Positions 25,460 through 33,847 of a stretch of 64,000 bases of DNA are shown in pieces. The position numbers and the translations under genes were made by a program. Numbering within the stretch: position 1 is the first letter of the stretch; every line of letters begins with the position of its first letter. The notes below the pieces were generated by a model. The model was given only the letters and a program-made list of their open reading frames with translations, searched no databases and had not been told where the DNA came from. The stretch is taken from NCBI GenBank assembly GCA_035546335.1, contig DATKDP010000024.1, forward strand, positions 1 to 64,000. The letters are read 5' to 3'. The DNA is from DATKDP01 sp035546335. Its GTDB lineage: Bacteria > Acidobacteriota > Thermoanaerobaculia > Gp7-AA8.

Positions 25460-26860
25460 ATGAGTAGGAAGAAAATCGCTGGTGGCGGTTCCTGGTGGAT
25501 CTTTGCAGCCATCATTCTCGTGATTGGGGCGATGCCCCTGACGGCGCAGACAGGAAGCCCCTGCGGGCCGATGGACGTGGTGTTCGTCGTCGACACGACG
25601 GGCAGCATGGGAGGAGCTCTCGAGAGCGTCAAAGCCGACCTGAATGATCTGATCATCAAGATCAGCTTCGTCTCCGGCGGAGACTTCCGTCTCGGCCTCG
25701 TCGAGTTCAGCGACGACGTGATCGTGCTCAACGACCTGGCGGGAGGGAATCTCGAGTCGGTCAGCGCCAATATCCTTGCACTCAGCCCCGGCGGCGGAGC
25801 CAACGAGCCCGAAGCGTCCGACGAGGCGCTCAACACCGTGATCAACGGGTTGAAGGCCGCGGATCGTCCGGAGGGGCGGCAGACCGGGGATTTCGACGGA
25901 CGCTTCCGCGCCGACGCCACCAAGATCATCGTCCTGGTGACCGACGCCCGCCCCGCAGGTTTCGACGACGATTTCACGCCGGGCGTCGATGATGCCTTCG
26001 CTCACGAGTTGGCACTGCAGGCGAATGCACGCGACATCCGCATCTCCTCGATTTTCGTTCCGACCCCGTTCAGCTCGTCGACCGGTGCCGCGGAAACCAT
26101 CGAGCGCATTCTGAAAGATTACGCGTCGGTCACCGGAGGACGATTCATCCGGGCCAACGAAGACGGCACCGGAACGGGCGCGGCCATCTCGGAGATCATT
26201 CTCTCGTGCGGCGGCGCGACGTTCTTCATCTCTGTTCAACCGCTCTCCGCCGTCATCGCCAACGCTCAGCCCACCGAGTTCCTCGTGACGACGACCTCCA
26301 TCGGCCGCTTCAGCGCCGACCTGGTTCTGAGTGCGGCGCCGCTGCCGGAAGGGTCGTCCGTATCGTTCGATCCTCCCATCATCTCGGCACCGGGGACGGG
26401 GAGCTCGATCATGACCTTCACATCGGGTGCGGAGACGTTTCCCGGCGTGTATTTCATCGGCGTCGTCGCGACGTCGGCAGATGGCTTCACCAGCCGCAGC
26501 ACGAACATCAAAGTCGAGGTCGAATGCCGGCCTCCGTTCATCTTCGGCCTTTCGGAATTCCAGCCGGCCAGCCAGACGATCGCGCCGGGTCAGTCGGCCC
26601 GCCTCACCGTCGTGCCGAATGGATCGGGGCCGTTCCGGTTCCAGTGGTATCGCGGACAGAGCGCGAGTACCGAGTTCCCGATCGAAGGAGCGACGACAGC
26701 AACGTTCGTCACGCCGCCGCTCACCGAGTCGTCCGACTTCTGGGTGCGCGTGCGGAATGCCTGCGGCTCGTATGACAGCTTCACCGCCAACGTGACCGTC
26801 TCTGCTCAGGGAGGCAATCGAACCTCGACGGGGCGGAGCCGCCCGACCAGGCGCCCCTGA
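25460..26860 (+). CDS. Secreted VWA-domain protein with C-terminal Ig-like domain
   Basis: A 466-residue exported protein. The signal peptide is basic then hydrophobic (WWIFAAIILVIGAMPLTAQ). A von Willebrand A domain follows (about residues 35-260) with a MIDAS-like start MDVVFVVDTTGSMGG and later IIVLVTDARPAGFDDDF. A middle beta-rich domain is next, then an Ig-like module near the C-terminus (SARLTVVPNGSGPFRFQWY, VRNACGSYDSFTANVTV). VWA domains bind partners through a divalent metal. It may be a surface adhesion or matrix protein. GGAGGAG lies 7 bases before the ATG at 25460. The gene stands alone. Confidence 0.87.
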   Translation: MSRKKIAGGGSWWIFAAIILVIGAMPLTAQTGSPCGPMDVVFVVDTTGSMGGALESVKADLNDLIIKISFVSGGDFRLGLVEFSDDVIVLNDLAGGNLESVSANILALSPGGGANEPEASDEALNTVINGLKAADRPEGRQTGDFDGRFRADATKIIVLVTDARPAGFDDDFTPGVDDAFAHELALQANARDIRISSIFVPTPFSSSTGAAETIERILKDYASVTGGRFIRANEDGTGTGAAISEIILSCGGATFFISVQPLSAVIANAQPTEFLVTTTSIGRFSADLVLSAAPLPEGSSVSFDPPIISAPGTGSSIMTFTSGAETFPGVYFIGVVATSADGFTSRSTNIKVEVECRPPFIFGLSEFQPASQTIAPGQSARLTVVPNGSGPFRFQWYRGQSASTEFPIEGATTATFVTPPLTESSDFWVRVRNACGSYDSFTANVTVSAQGGNRTSTGRSRPTRRP

Positions 26861-26870
26861 GTCCATTGGA

Positions 26871-26903
26871 GGAGCGCGGGGTTTCAACCCGCACCCGCGC
26901 TCC
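26871..26903. terminator. Hairpin between convergent genes
   Basis: Perfect 10-bp arms GGAGCGCGGG and CCCGCGCTCC enclose a 13-base loop, 10 bases after the VWA gene stop and before the end of the M28 gene. No T-tract follows, so termination is plausible but not proven. Confidence 0.45.
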
Positions 26904-26917
26904 TTGCGTCTGCCGGC

Positions 26918-28590
26918 CTACTTCGCCGCCTCCAATGCCTTCAACCTAGCGGCCTCGAACTCGTCGCCACGATTCCACGACGGCATCTCGTCGGAGCTTG
27001 CAACGGAAAGGCCGACGTAGAAGCCGAGCTGTGCATCGGCGATGATCCCATCGAAGTTCCACTGATCGGAGATCTCGTCGCTCGGCTGGTGATAGTGCTT
27101 TGCCTCCCACTCCTCGATCTGCTGCTTTCCCCAGCCGGCCGGGCGGTCGATGAAGTCGGTTCCTTCATCGAGATAGACGGCGGGAACTCCGATCTTGGCG
27201 AAGTTGTGATCGGAGCGATAGTAGAAGCCGCGGTCGGGAAACTGATCTGCTTTGACCTGCCGCCCCTGCTTCGCGGCGAATGCGTCCACCAGGCGATCGA
27301 GCGATGACTTGCCGTAGCCGATGAAGGTCAGATCTCGGGTGCGGCCCCAGATGTTCCCGCCGTCATAGTTCATGTTTGCGGCGATCTTCCCCGCGGGAAA
27401 CGTCGGGTGGCGGGCGTAATACTGCGAACCGAGGAGCCCCTGCTCTTCGGCGGCCACGAAGAGGAAGAGGATCGAGCGACGCGGGGGCTCCGGAAGCGTG
27501 GTGAACGCGCGGGCGATCGCCAGAAGCTGGGCAACACCGAGGGCGTTGTCCCTGGCGCCGTTGTAGATCGTATCTCCATCGGCATTGGGTTGGCCGATTC
27601 CGAAATGGTCGTGATGCGCCGTGTAGACGACCACTTCGTCCTTGCGATCGGTTCCCGGCAGCAGCCCGAGAACATTCGCCGTCTGGACGCGTGAAACTGC
27701 GTTGGGAAACGAAAAGGAGGTGGTGACTCCCAGAGGAACCGGCCTGAACTTACGGTTTCGGGCGGAGGCGACCAGCTTGTCGAGATCGAGTCCCGCCATC
27801 TTCACCAGGCGTCGTGCAGCCTCCTCGGTGACCCATCCTCTCACATCCATGCGAGGCTCGCTCCCTGCCGGAAGCTCGAACTGTTCGCCGCTCCCGGAGG
27901 ACTGCACGACATTCCAGCCGTACCCTGCCGAGGGCGTCGTATGGATCATGATCGCTCCGACGGCGCCCTGGCGAGCGGCGCTCTCGTACTTGTAGGTCCA
28001 TCGGCCGTAGTAGAGACGGCGGTTGCCTTCGAACAGGGCAGGATCCCAGTCGGGATCGTTGTTGAGCATGAGAAGGACCTTCCCCTTCAGATTGGCTCCT
28101 TTGAAATCATTCCAGTCATACTCCGGCGCTTCGATTCCATAACCCACGAAGACGACTTCGGCGTTCTCCAGTCCTGCCTTCTCAGAACACCGCTCGCGGC
28201 GATGAAATCATCCCACCAGCCGAGCGTCAGCTCTCCGCTCCGGCCTCGGAACGACCAACTTTTCGGGACCTCAGAGGTGATGCCGACGATCTCGAACGGC
28301 TGCCTGTAGGTGCCGTCGGCTGCGGCCGGAAGGAGTCCGAGCTGCCGCAGTTCGTTCGACAAATAGAGCTGCGTCAGCTCGTCACCGCGACTCGCCGGAC
28401 CGCGCCCTTCGAAGAGATCGCTGGCGAGGATGCGCACCGGCGCTTCGACGACGTTACGCCTGATCGTTTCAGCGGCCTTTTCGGCTCCGATCGGGAGTGT
28501 TGGGAGGTCGGCTGCGATCAGAGGAAAGGAAAAGACAGCGAGAGCGATGGTGAGAGATGGCAGACACGGGAACCGAAAGCGAGAAATCAT
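26918..28590 (-). pseudogene. M28 family zinc peptidase, split by a frameshift
   Basis: Two reading frames join into one M28 aminopeptidase. The first, from the ATG at 28590, has a signal peptide (PSLTIALAVFSFPLIA) and ASDLFEGRGPASRGDELTQLY. The second has the PA-domain part KVLLMLNNDPDWDP and the catalytic domain: VYTAHHDHFGIG, GARDNALGVAQLLAIA, FVAAEEQGLLGS, and NMNYDGGNIWG. The frame changes near 28183-28190. Restoring one T on the minus strand would give GVSEKAGLENAEVVFVGYG, a natural family sequence. It is either a true one-base deletion or a sequencing/assembly error. All metal ligands are otherwise intact. Confidence 0.8.
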
Positions 28591-28733
28591 GAAGGCTCCT
28601 TCTTCGAGAGGTTCGAGGCAGACACTACCAGATCCCTTCGAACAACAGAGCGTGCTGATGGATTTCGGCACGAAGGAGGATCCGTCATGCGCGCGCGCAG
28701 GCGGAAGCAACGCTTCTGAGGATTCCTGTGGCG

Positions 28734-28922
28734 CTACGCAGGCGCCTTCGGCATCAGGATCCAGAGGAGGATGTAGACGAGAAGACCCGGGAAGGCGGCC
28801 GACAGAATCGAGATCAGCACATAAAGGACGCGGGTCACGGTCGGATCCCAGCCGAGCCACTCGGCGATGCCTCCGCAGACGCCGGCGATCATGACGTTGC
28901 GATTCGAGCGATGCAGCGGCAT
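28734..28922 (-). CDS. PspC domain protein
   Basis: A 62-residue PspC-domain protein: SNRNVMIAGVCGGIAEWLGW followed by a membrane helix (VLYVLISILSAAFPGLLVYI) and a short tail. In enterobacteria PspC is a membrane sensor of the phage-shock/envelope stress response; stand-alone small PspC proteins are common elsewhere. AGGAGG lies 9 bases before the ATG at 28922; an ATG at 28928 would add two residues. It abuts the nth gene on the same strand. Confidence 0.85.
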   Translation of the reverse strand: MPLHRSNRNVMIAGVCGGIAEWLGWDPTVTRVLYVLISILSAAFPGLLVYILLWILMPKAPA

Positions 28923-28969
28923 TTTCATCTTCCTCCTGTCAGAGTTTACGAATCTTTGACCAGACGGTT

Positions 28970-29653
28970 TCACCGGCGGGCCGAGCAGTTCATGCCACCC
29001 TTCACTCTTCCCCCTTCACTCTTCCCCCTTCTCCTGCTCGCCGCCCAACTGCAGATGGGACATTTGGTGAGATCGTGAAATCGCGCGGGACAGTGCTCGC
29101 GTCCGAAGTAGATGATCTGCAGGTGCAGCTTGTTCCATGAGTCTCTGGGAAAGATGCGCTTCAAATCGTACTCGGTGCGTTCGACGTTGTCCCCCCGCGA
29201 GAGTCCCCATCGCGCGGCGAGCCGGTGAATGTGCGTATCGACCGGAAAGGCGGGGACACCGAAGGCCTGCGCCATCACGACACTCGCTGTCTTATGGCCG
29301 ACTCCCGGAAGATCCTCGAGCGCCTCGAACGACGCCGGAACCGTACCGCCGTGCTCGTCGACGAGACGTAGCGCAAGACGATGGATGTTGCCAGCCTTCG
29401 AAGGGGCCAGACCGCACTGGCGGATCAAGGAGTAGATCTCGCTCTCGCCGAGCGCCGCCATCTCCTGCGGTGTGGCGCCGCGGGCGAAGAGTGCGGGGGT
29501 GACGCGGTTGACCTGCGCATCGGTCGTCTGGGCCGAGAGGAGGACGGAAACCAGCAGCGTGAATGGATCCGTATGGATCAGTGGAATCGGAGGGGAGGGA
29601 TAGAGCTCGTCGAGAATCTGCCGGATTTTCGCCGCCTTCTCGCCCTTCGTCAT
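28970..29653 (-). CDS. nth: Endonuclease III
   Basis: The 227-residue protein has the helix-hairpin-helix LEDLPGVGHKTASVV (catalytic Lys after GVGH) and the catalytic Asp in FPVDTHIHRLAARWG, as in endonuclease III, a DNA glycosylase/AP lyase for oxidised pyrimidines. The C-terminal cluster region reads REHCPARFHDLTKCPICSW: three cysteines with CxxC spacing, but the fourth Cys of the usual C-x6-C-x2-C-x5-C pattern is absent. The [4Fe-4S] cluster is therefore probably altered or missing. The last 20 residues are Arg/Gly-rich and may be dispensable. Confidence 0.93.
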   Translation of the reverse strand: MTKGEKAAKIRQILDELYPSPPIPLIHTDPFTLLVSVLLSAQTTDAQVNRVTPALFARGATPQEMAALGESEIYSLIRQCGLAPSKAGNIHRLALRLVDEHGGTVPASFEALEDLPGVGHKTASVVMAQAFGVPAFPVDTHIHRLAARWGLSRGDNVERTEYDLKRIFPRDSWNKLHLQIIYFGREHCPARFHDLTKCPICSWAASRRRGKSEGGRVKGGMNCSARR

Positions 29654-29699
29654 GATTCCGTCGTAATCGGCCCGCGTGTCTACTCAGGATGACGTTTTC

Positions 29700-30896
29700 T
29701 CACGGATCGGATGCGCCGATCTGTGCCAGAAGGCTCTCGATCTGACGTTTCGTCTCGGCTGAGGGTTGCTCAGCGATCGCGGCGCGAAGCGAATCGGTTG
29801 CCTCGCGGACACGCCCGCACTGCTGATCGGCCTGTGCCAGGACGAAGAGAAGATCGGAGCGTCTGGTCCGAAGGTCGGTGTCGGCGAGGGCCTGACGGAA
29901 CGCCTGAGCGGCATCGTCGCATCGATGACGTGCCAGTTGAATTCTCCCGAGCGTGTCGTAGTAGAGATGGGCGTCGGGTCCGGGAGCTCTCACCGCACGT
30001 TGCGCCAGCTCCTCCGCTTCGACCAGCTTCTTTCTCTCGAGGAGGTTCCAGGCGAGGTTGTTGAGTGCATCGCGATGCTCCGGGTCGTGGACGAGCGCCT
30101 GCCGGTACGCATCCTCGGAGGCCGCACGATTGCCGAGCCGGTACTCTGCGTTGCCGAGGTTGGTCCAGGCGATCACGGAATCGCTCCGGCGATCGATCAT
30201 CTCCCGATAGATCCGGATCGCTTCCTCGAGTCGCCCGCCTTCCTCCAGCAGCACAGCACGACGGAGGTCTCGCCGTTCGCGCTCCTCGGGCTCCATCGGC
30301 CCGTCGACAATCAGCGTCGCGAAACCCGTCGAGGCCCAGGCTCCTGTGGTGGTTTTCAGAAGGCCGAACCTGTTCATCGCGCTCGCGAGCGGCGCCCATC
30401 GGGTGCGTCCGTCCCCGAAGTGCATCCGTGCACGGTTGCGTCTCGGATCGAAGCCATCGACGACGACATAGTGGTAGAGATCTCTCGTGACACCGGGGGC
30501 ATTGAGCACCTGAAGCATCAGGATGAGCGGCTTGCCGTCCGATATGGAGCGACGCACGAGCTCCACGTCGCCCCGGACGAGCCGCGCTCCGAACCCACGC
30601 TCGCGAGCCGCGAGAAGAAGGTCGACCGAAACGACGCCGCGATTTCTTCCTTTTGCGAACCGCTCGTTCAGCGCCTCTTCCGTGATCGGATCGCCGTGGT
30701 GATTCAGCACCGTCGCCAGAGCCGCGGCACCGCACGTGTTGTCTCCCCACTGGCGCACAGCGACATCGGGAATGACGGCAGCACTTCCGCCGGGTGAGCG
30801 TGAGATCGGCTTCATCGTCACGCAGCCACTCGTGAGGAGTACAACGGCAAGGAGTAGTCCTGTCAGTCTGGATTCGAGCTTCATGGATCGGTTCAT
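29700..30896 (-). CDS. PA2778-type cysteine peptidase lipoprotein with TPRs
   Basis: The 398-residue protein starts with a lipoprotein signal (LTGLLLAVVLLTSGCVTM). A C39-like papain-fold domain follows (about residues 40-185), with the catalytic Cys in WGDNTCGAAALATVLNHHGD and the His in LYHYVVVDGFDP. TPR repeats run from about 205 (SVIAWTNLGNAEYRLGNRA, HRDALNNLAWNLLERKK). This architecture is the PA2778 family, which is encoded beside PA2779 proteins, and that gene is indeed upstream on the same strand. It probably processes a peptide at the outer face of the cell. The substrate is unknown. Confidence 0.85.
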   Translation of the reverse strand: MNRSMKLESRLTGLLLAVVLLTSGCVTMKPISRSPGGSAAVIPDVAVRQWGDNTCGAAALATVLNHHGDPITEEALNERFAKGRNRGVVSVDLLLAARERGFGARLVRGDVELVRRSISDGKPLILMLQVLNAPGVTRDLYHYVVVDGFDPRRNRARMHFGDGRTRWAPLASAMNRFGLLKTTTGAWASTGFATLIVDGPMEPEERERRDLRRAVLLEEGGRLEEAIRIYREMIDRRSDSVIAWTNLGNAEYRLGNRAASEDAYRQALVHDPEHRDALNNLAWNLLERKKLVEAEELAQRAVRAPGPDAHLYYDTLGRIQLARHRCDDAAQAFRQALADTDLRTRRSDLLFVLAQADQQCGRVREATDSLRAAIAEQPSAETKRQIESLLAQIGASDP

Positions 30897-30946
30897 TCGT
30901 CACGGCTCCGGCCCAGCCTCGGGCCGGAGCTCGATCGGCGAGAAGG

Positions 30947-31318
30947 TCAGTCGAGTACGAGGACGAGAACGAGCACGGCGAGCGCCCCGATCGCGATCCA
31001 CGCCCACTCCTGCCTCGTGAGGCCGGCCGCCTGAATCTGCTCGAGGTTCTGAGTCAGGGAGCGAAGATCCTGGTCGGACAATGCAGCAAGACGGCTATTC
31101 ACTTCCTCGGTGGTGAACCCCTGCGCCTGGAGGGCACTGGCCACCTCTTCGCTGGCGATCACGTTCCGCACGCTCTGCAGATCCGCGTCGCGTGAGGCGA
31201 TGCTCTGATCGACCGATGTCTTCGACGGCACCGGACCGGCGATCGCCTGACCTGATCCGAGTGACGAGAAGGCGACGATGAGTACGACTGCTACGACTTT
31301 CATGAACATCTTCGGCAC
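30947..31318 (-). CDS. PA2779 family protein
   Basis: A 123-residue secreted or membrane protein. The N-terminal signal is VVAVVLIVAFSSLGSGQAIA. A helical region in the middle has EEVASALQAQGFTTEEVNSR and LAALSDQDLRSLTQNLEQIQ, and a C-terminal hydrophobic tail follows (WIAIGALAVLVLVLVL). This is the PA2779 family, typically next to the PA2778 cysteine peptidase, as here. Its C-terminal hydrophobic segment could be the peptidase's target or an anchor, but that is inference. A GTG at 31318 has AGGAGG 6 bases upstream, so I prefer it to the longer start at 31348. Confidence 0.82.
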   Translation of the reverse strand: MPKMFMKVVAVVLIVAFSSLGSGQAIAGPVPSKTSVDQSIASRDADLQSVRNVIASEEVASALQAQGFTTEEVNSRLAALSDQDLRSLTQNLEQIQAAGLTRQEWAWIAIGALAVLVLVLVLD

Positions 31319-31492
31319 GACGAACCTCCTACCGTTTTGAGACGGCACATCACTGAGCCGTTTCGCGTTGACCCTGAGTCTCTGCGCACATCGCGGAGAC
31401 GATCCGAGTCGGTGGAAAGCAGGAAGCCTGCCATGGTGGAGCCAGAGGATTGGAAATGGAAGCGAACGGCGGTCGCAGGACGGCGCGGGCGC

Positions 31493-31939
31493 TCAATACG
31501 TGGCGAGCTGGCCTGTGAGGTACGTCTGAGGATTCGCCACGAAGGCGCGCTTGTTCGCCTCCGAGGTGAAGTAGTACAGCTTGCCGCGGTACTCGGTCAT
31601 CGGCGTCGCAGCCGTGATCGAGACCTTGCCTCCGTCGACCGGATCCATCGCGATTGGCGGGGCGAAGGGGAGCTCCATCGTGGCCGCGAGCGTAGCGTCG
31701 CTGCCTTTCGCTGCCGGCGTGCCGGCGGTGTCGCGAAGAACCGTAGTCTCATCGATGACGAACGGAAGCGCTTCCACCTGAATCGGGCTCGGACTCGTGT
31801 TCTCGATCGTCTGCATCGGGGCCGCCGGTCGCGTTTCGGGAGATTCCGGCTGGCAGGCTAGAGGGAGAGCCATGAGCGGGATCAGGAGGGAGGCTCTCAG
31901 TTCCTTCGTGATTCTGGAGCAACTGGCGGTCTTCCGCAC
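31493..31939 (-). CDS. YHS-like domain lipoprotein
   Basis: A roughly 148-residue protein with a probable lipoprotein signal (SLLIPLMALPLACQP) and a C-terminal YHS-like module (about residues 95-148): AMDPVDGGKVS then MTEYRGKLYYFTSEANKRAF. YHS domains normally carry a Cys (DPVCGM) that helps bind metal; here the residue is Asp-Gly-Gly, so metal binding may be lost or different. The start is uncertain: GTG at 31939 avoids overlap with the hydrolase gene, which ends at 31944, while an ATG at 31987 would overlap by 44 bases. Confidence 0.6.
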   Translation of the reverse strand: MRKTASCSRITKELRASLLIPLMALPLACQPESPETRPAAPMQTIENTSPSPIQVEALPFVIDETTVLRDTAGTPAAKGSDATLAATMELPFAPPIAMDPVDGGKVSITAATPMTEYRGKLYYFTSEANKRAFVANPQTYLTGQLATY

Positions 31940-31943
31940 GTTC

Positions 31944-32744
31944 TCAATCACTTGTCGCCGTCCCCGGAATGGTGTCGAGAAACGCACTGATCACTCGATT
32001 CACTTCATCATGACGCTCGACGTTCGCCAGGTGAGCCGCTCGCTGAATCAGATGTAATGAAGCGTTCGGAAGGAGCGACGTCATTCTGGCCGCGTCGGCA
32101 GGCGGCGTCACCAGGTCGTGATCCCCGGCGAGGATGGCGGCCGGAATGCCGCACCCGCGGAGAACATCGGTCGAATCAGGACGCATTGCCATCGCCTCGA
32201 GCGCGGCGATCACTCCCTGCGGGGACGCCGCTTCCATGATCCGTTTCACGAGCCGTACCCGCTCATCAGCGGCTTGTAAGGTCTCTTCCGTCAGCATCTT
32301 CGGAAGCATCGAATCGACGATCGGGCCGACGCCCTCCGATCGTACCTGTTCGATCATGTCCAGTCGCCCCTTCTTCGCTTCGGCGCTGTCGGCTGTCTCA
32401 CGCGTATCGCAGAGAATCAGCGCTTCGACGCGTTCGGGCGCGCGCCGCAGAATCTCGAAGAGGACGTAACCGCCCATCGACACGCCGGCCATCACCGCGG
32501 ACTCGATGCCGAGCCGGTCGAGAAGGGAGAGAACATCGGCGGCATGATCGGCCATCGACACGGCTCCCGCCGGAGCAGGAGTCTCACCGAAACCGCGCAG
32601 ATCGGGGGCGATGTGTCTCGCATCCCTGATGGAGAACTGGAACGAAAAGAGCTCCGAGGAGAGGGGAAATCCGTGAATCCAGACAATCGGGCGTCCCGTG
32701 CCGGAGGAGCGAAAGGCGAGCGAGCTGCCTTCCGCGCCAGTCAT
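31944..32744 (-). CDS. Alpha/beta fold hydrolase
   Basis: A 266-residue alpha/beta hydrolase. The oxyanion motif is IVWIHGFPLSSE, the Ser nucleophile elbow AVMAGVSMGGYVLFE, the probable Asp lies in AAILAGDHDLVTP and the His in LIQRAAHLANVERHDE. No signal peptide is seen. GGGAG sits 5 bases before the ATG at 32744, and that ATG overlaps the stop of the upstream roadblock-like gene (ATGA), so it is the last or near-last gene of a coupled operon. It resembles 3-oxoadipate enol-lactonase or esterase types, but the substrate cannot be set. Confidence 0.88.
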   Translation of the reverse strand: MTGAEGSSLAFRSSGTGRPIVWIHGFPLSSELFSFQFSIRDARHIAPDLRGFGETPAPAGAVSMADHAADVLSLLDRLGIESAVMAGVSMGGYVLFEILRRAPERVEALILCDTRETADSAEAKKGRLDMIEQVRSEGVGPIVDSMLPKMLTEETLQAADERVRLVKRIMEAASPQGVIAALEAMAMRPDSTDVLRGCGIPAAILAGDHDLVTPPADAARMTSLLPNASLHLIQRAAHLANVERHDEVNRVISAFLDTIPGTATSD

Positions 32745-33103
32745 CCGATCTCCCGAAGAAGAGCATCGCGACAACGACCGATCCGGTGCCAGGCATTTCC
32801 TTCATTGCTCGACGGTACGGCGATCAGAACGACGTAGTAGTCTTCGTTCACGACCGAGCTGAAGATTCGAGAGGCGGTGAGATCGATCTTGAAGCGCTCC
32901 GGCTGCCCCCACGAGAAGCTCCGGGAGATGCGACGTAGATGTTCGAGAAAGATGCCCTGATATGCTCCGACGATCCGGATCTCCTCGCTCACGCCACCGG
33001 AACAGACGATCTCGATCGCCTCGCCTTCGTAATCGAGAAAGAGCGCTGCGATCGACCCTTCGACACCGCGCACCATTTCCTCGAGAATCCGTCGAAAGGG
33101 CAT
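32741..33103 (-). CDS. Roadblock/LC7-like protein
   Basis: The 120-residue protein has the size and pattern of a roadblock/LC7 (MglB-like) domain: an N-terminal helix FRRILEEMVRGVEGSIAALF, strands LDYEGEAIEIV, a long helix GIFLEHLRRISR and C-terminal strands IFSSVVNEDYYVVLIAVP. MglB-like proteins partner small Ras-like GTPases and act in polarity or motility; no mglA-like gene is in the window. It lies 3 bases after the TPR gene stop and overlaps the next gene by 4 bases. The family call rests on fold pattern, so confidence is moderate. Confidence 0.65.
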   Translation of the reverse strand: MPFRRILEEMVRGVEGSIAALFLDYEGEAIEIVCSGGVSEEIRIVGAYQGIFLEHLRRISRSFSWGQPERFKIDLTASRIFSSVVNEDYYVVLIAVPSSNEGNAWHRIGRCRDALLREIG

Positions 33104-33106
33104 GTC

Positions 33107-33847
33107 CTACTCCCACATCACGAGAAATTTGTTCGCTTCCACCGCTTCCGGCGACTCCGGGGCCTTCTCGAGGACCTGGCGCAGATACTTCCTGGCAGTC
33201 TCCGGGTGACCCGCTGCGTGGGCGACGATTCCGAATCTGAGAAGCGCGACGATCGAATCGGGATGGCGGTCGAGGTAGCGACGGTAGGCGCGTCCGGCAG
33301 CCTGCAGTTCGGCCTGGCGCTCGCGGATCGAGCCGAGATAGAGAAGTGCCGGATCGAACGCCGGATCGGCGGCCAGCGCCCTGTCGAGCCATTGAACCGA
33401 CGACTCGAGCCTGCCGGACCCTTCCTCGGCGATGGCGCGATGAAAAGCGGCGGGGGCAGTGAGCAGTCCGCCACGGCGAAACACGACTTCGAATTCGGCG
33501 GAGGCCCGATCGTACTGCCGCAGCTTGAGGAGCACGACGCCGCGGTTGAATCGTGCCTCGAGCAGCTCGGGCTCGACGGAGAGAGCGCGTTCGAACGTCT
33601 GGAGGGCCTTGTCGAGCCGATTGCTCATCATCTCGGCGAGACCTCGCATGTTGAGTGCCGACCCGTCGGTGCTCTGGTCGGAGATCGCTCCCGACAGCAG
33701 TGCGAGCGCCCGTTGATGGTCGCCGCGTGCGAGATGATACGCGCCAGCGCGCCACGACTGGTCACGCTGCTCGTTCTGCTGTGCGAGAGGACTCACCGCC
33801 GGGAGGAGCAGAAGGAGAATCGCCGGGGTCAGGTTTCGCAGGCTCAG
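33107..33847 (-). CDS. TPR-repeat protein, probably exported
   Basis: A TPR protein of about 246 residues: RGDHQRALALLSGAISDQST, NRLDKALQTFERALSVEPEL, RQYDRASAEFEVVFRRGGLL, ESSVQWLDRALAADPAFDPA and GHPETARKYLRQVLEKAPES. The first ATG/GTG/TTG in frame is at 33796, but the frame upstream encodes NLTPAILLLLLPAVSPLAQQ, a clear signal peptide. No ATG, GTG or TTG lies between a stop codon and this segment. A CTG at 33847, overlapping the HD-GYP stop as CTGA and preceded by GAGGAG, is the best start. If the conventional start is used, the gene is 33107-33796. Confidence 0.8.
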   Translation of the reverse strand: MSLRNLTPAILLLLLPAVSPLAQQNEQRDQSWRAGAYHLARGDHQRALALLSGAISDQSTDGSALNMRGLAEMMSNRLDKALQTFERALSVEPELLEARFNRGVVLLKLRQYDRASAEFEVVFRRGGLLTAPAAFHRAIAEEGSGRLESSVQWLDRALAADPAFDPALLYLGSIRERQAELQAAGRAYRRYLDRHPDSIVALLRFGIVAHAAGHPETARKYLRQVLEKAPESPEAVEANKFLVMWE

